Shown here in pieces: positions 4,780 to 5,131 of a stretch of DNA of 5,131 nt. This stretch comes from Campylobacterota bacterium (GTDB lineage: Bacteria; Campylobacterota; Campylobacteria; Campylobacterales; Sulfurovaceae). The number at the start of each line of letters is the position of its first letter. Position 1 is the first letter of the stretch. Position numbers and translations under genes: made by a program. A model generated the notes under the pieces. It searched no databases. It was not told the DNA's origin and saw only the letters and a list, made by a program, of their open reading frames with translations. The stretch lies in contig WFMX01000035.1 in NCBI GenBank assembly GCA_015488875.1, positions 1 to 5,131 on the forward strand, written 5' to 3'.

Positions 4780-5131
4780 TGTTATCTCTTTTTGTATAGA
4801 GTTTAGCTATAAATTACTTAGATGTTGGTTATCGAGAGATTGTATTAGCTAAATCCAACGAAATATAAACCAAGCCTTTAACATCACTTCATCTTAGCCA
4901 CCTGTCATCTATTGTTACATTCATTTTATCTATATTCTTGGACAAGAGTTATCCAATACACTCCCTAATGTATTATTTGTATCATGTAGTGTTGCTTTAG
5001 ATGTATTTCGATACTATCCTTTTGTAATATTTTTAGTATTTCCTTGTATGCATTCTATAAGCTGGTGGTTTTTATTATTTTAGCTTATTTTGGAGGTTTT
5101 ATTTGGATTTACCCAACATTTAATAGGAAGC
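4780..5131. other. Upstream region of rnr; no convincing gene
   Basis: This AT-rich stretch should contain the rnr-holA promoter on the minus strand. Candidate -10 elements are TATACA (plus-strand 4793-4798), which would leave almost no leader, and the AT-rich block around 4807-4815. TTTAGCTA (4802-4809) and TAGCTAAA (4846-4853) are inverted partners. A 6-bp stem AATACA/TGTATT (4955-4960 with 4969-4974) overlaps a weaker TTGGA/TCCAA stem (4938-4956). At the right edge one plus-strand frame stays open from 4990 to the end and reads as strongly hydrophobic from about 5044, but it has no ATG and no Shine-Dalgarno. No RNA gene is seen. Confidence 0.5.

Noticed and set aside
4955..4974. AATACA/TGTATT stem as a terminator for an upstream gene
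   Set aside because: It is a short AT-rich stem with an 8-nt loop, no clear T tract on either strand, and no gene identified that would end there.

Overview
The window reads like a chromosomal segment of a Campylobacterota bacterium, perhaps a Sulfurovum- or Sulfurimonas-type free-living lineage. The RNase R protein is short (652 aa) and its gene overlaps holA, an arrangement I recall from Helicobacter and Campylobacter relatives. Codon use is AT-leaning and rich in CTA, AGA and ATA. The genus is an inference; no rRNA or other marker is present.

Layout, left to right. (1) Bases 1-95 hold the 3' end of a plus-strand parvulin-type prolyl isomerase gene (ppiC-like). (2) Bases 96-427 are a gene-free gap with the first copy of a structured REP-like/MITE-like repeat (182-320), enclosed by a near-perfect 18-19 bp inverted repeat (131-149 and 404-421). 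(3) A minus-strand murU-like sugar-1-phosphate nucleotidyltransferase gene lies at 428-1102. (4) Bases 1103-1490 are a second gene-free gap with a fuller copy of the same repeat (1303-1458), in the same orientation as the first. (5) A minus-strand XRE/HipB-like regulator gene at 1491-1763 has its own promoter-like -10 and no HipA-type toxin beside it. (6) The minus-strand pair rnr (4779-2821) and holA (2828-1851) overlaps by 8 nt and is probably one transcription unit. (7) Bases 4780-5131 hold the rnr 5' region and no gene I can defend.

The rnr-holA block is housekeeping: exoribonuclease R degrades structured RNA, and the delta subunit belongs to the DNA polymerase III clamp loader. The left half looks more plastic. 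murU sits between two direct copies of a three-hairpin repeat, a candidate antitoxin gene lacks its partner, and a ribosomal-protein/ssb operon that follows rnr-holA in some relatives is absent. I see no transposase, integrase, CRISPR array, RNA gene or clear multi-gene novel system. The most unusual content is the repeat family: its two copies differ only by transitions in the alignable arms, carry an internal module in opposite orientations, and have hairpin loops sharing a GAGCGWAGCG motif.
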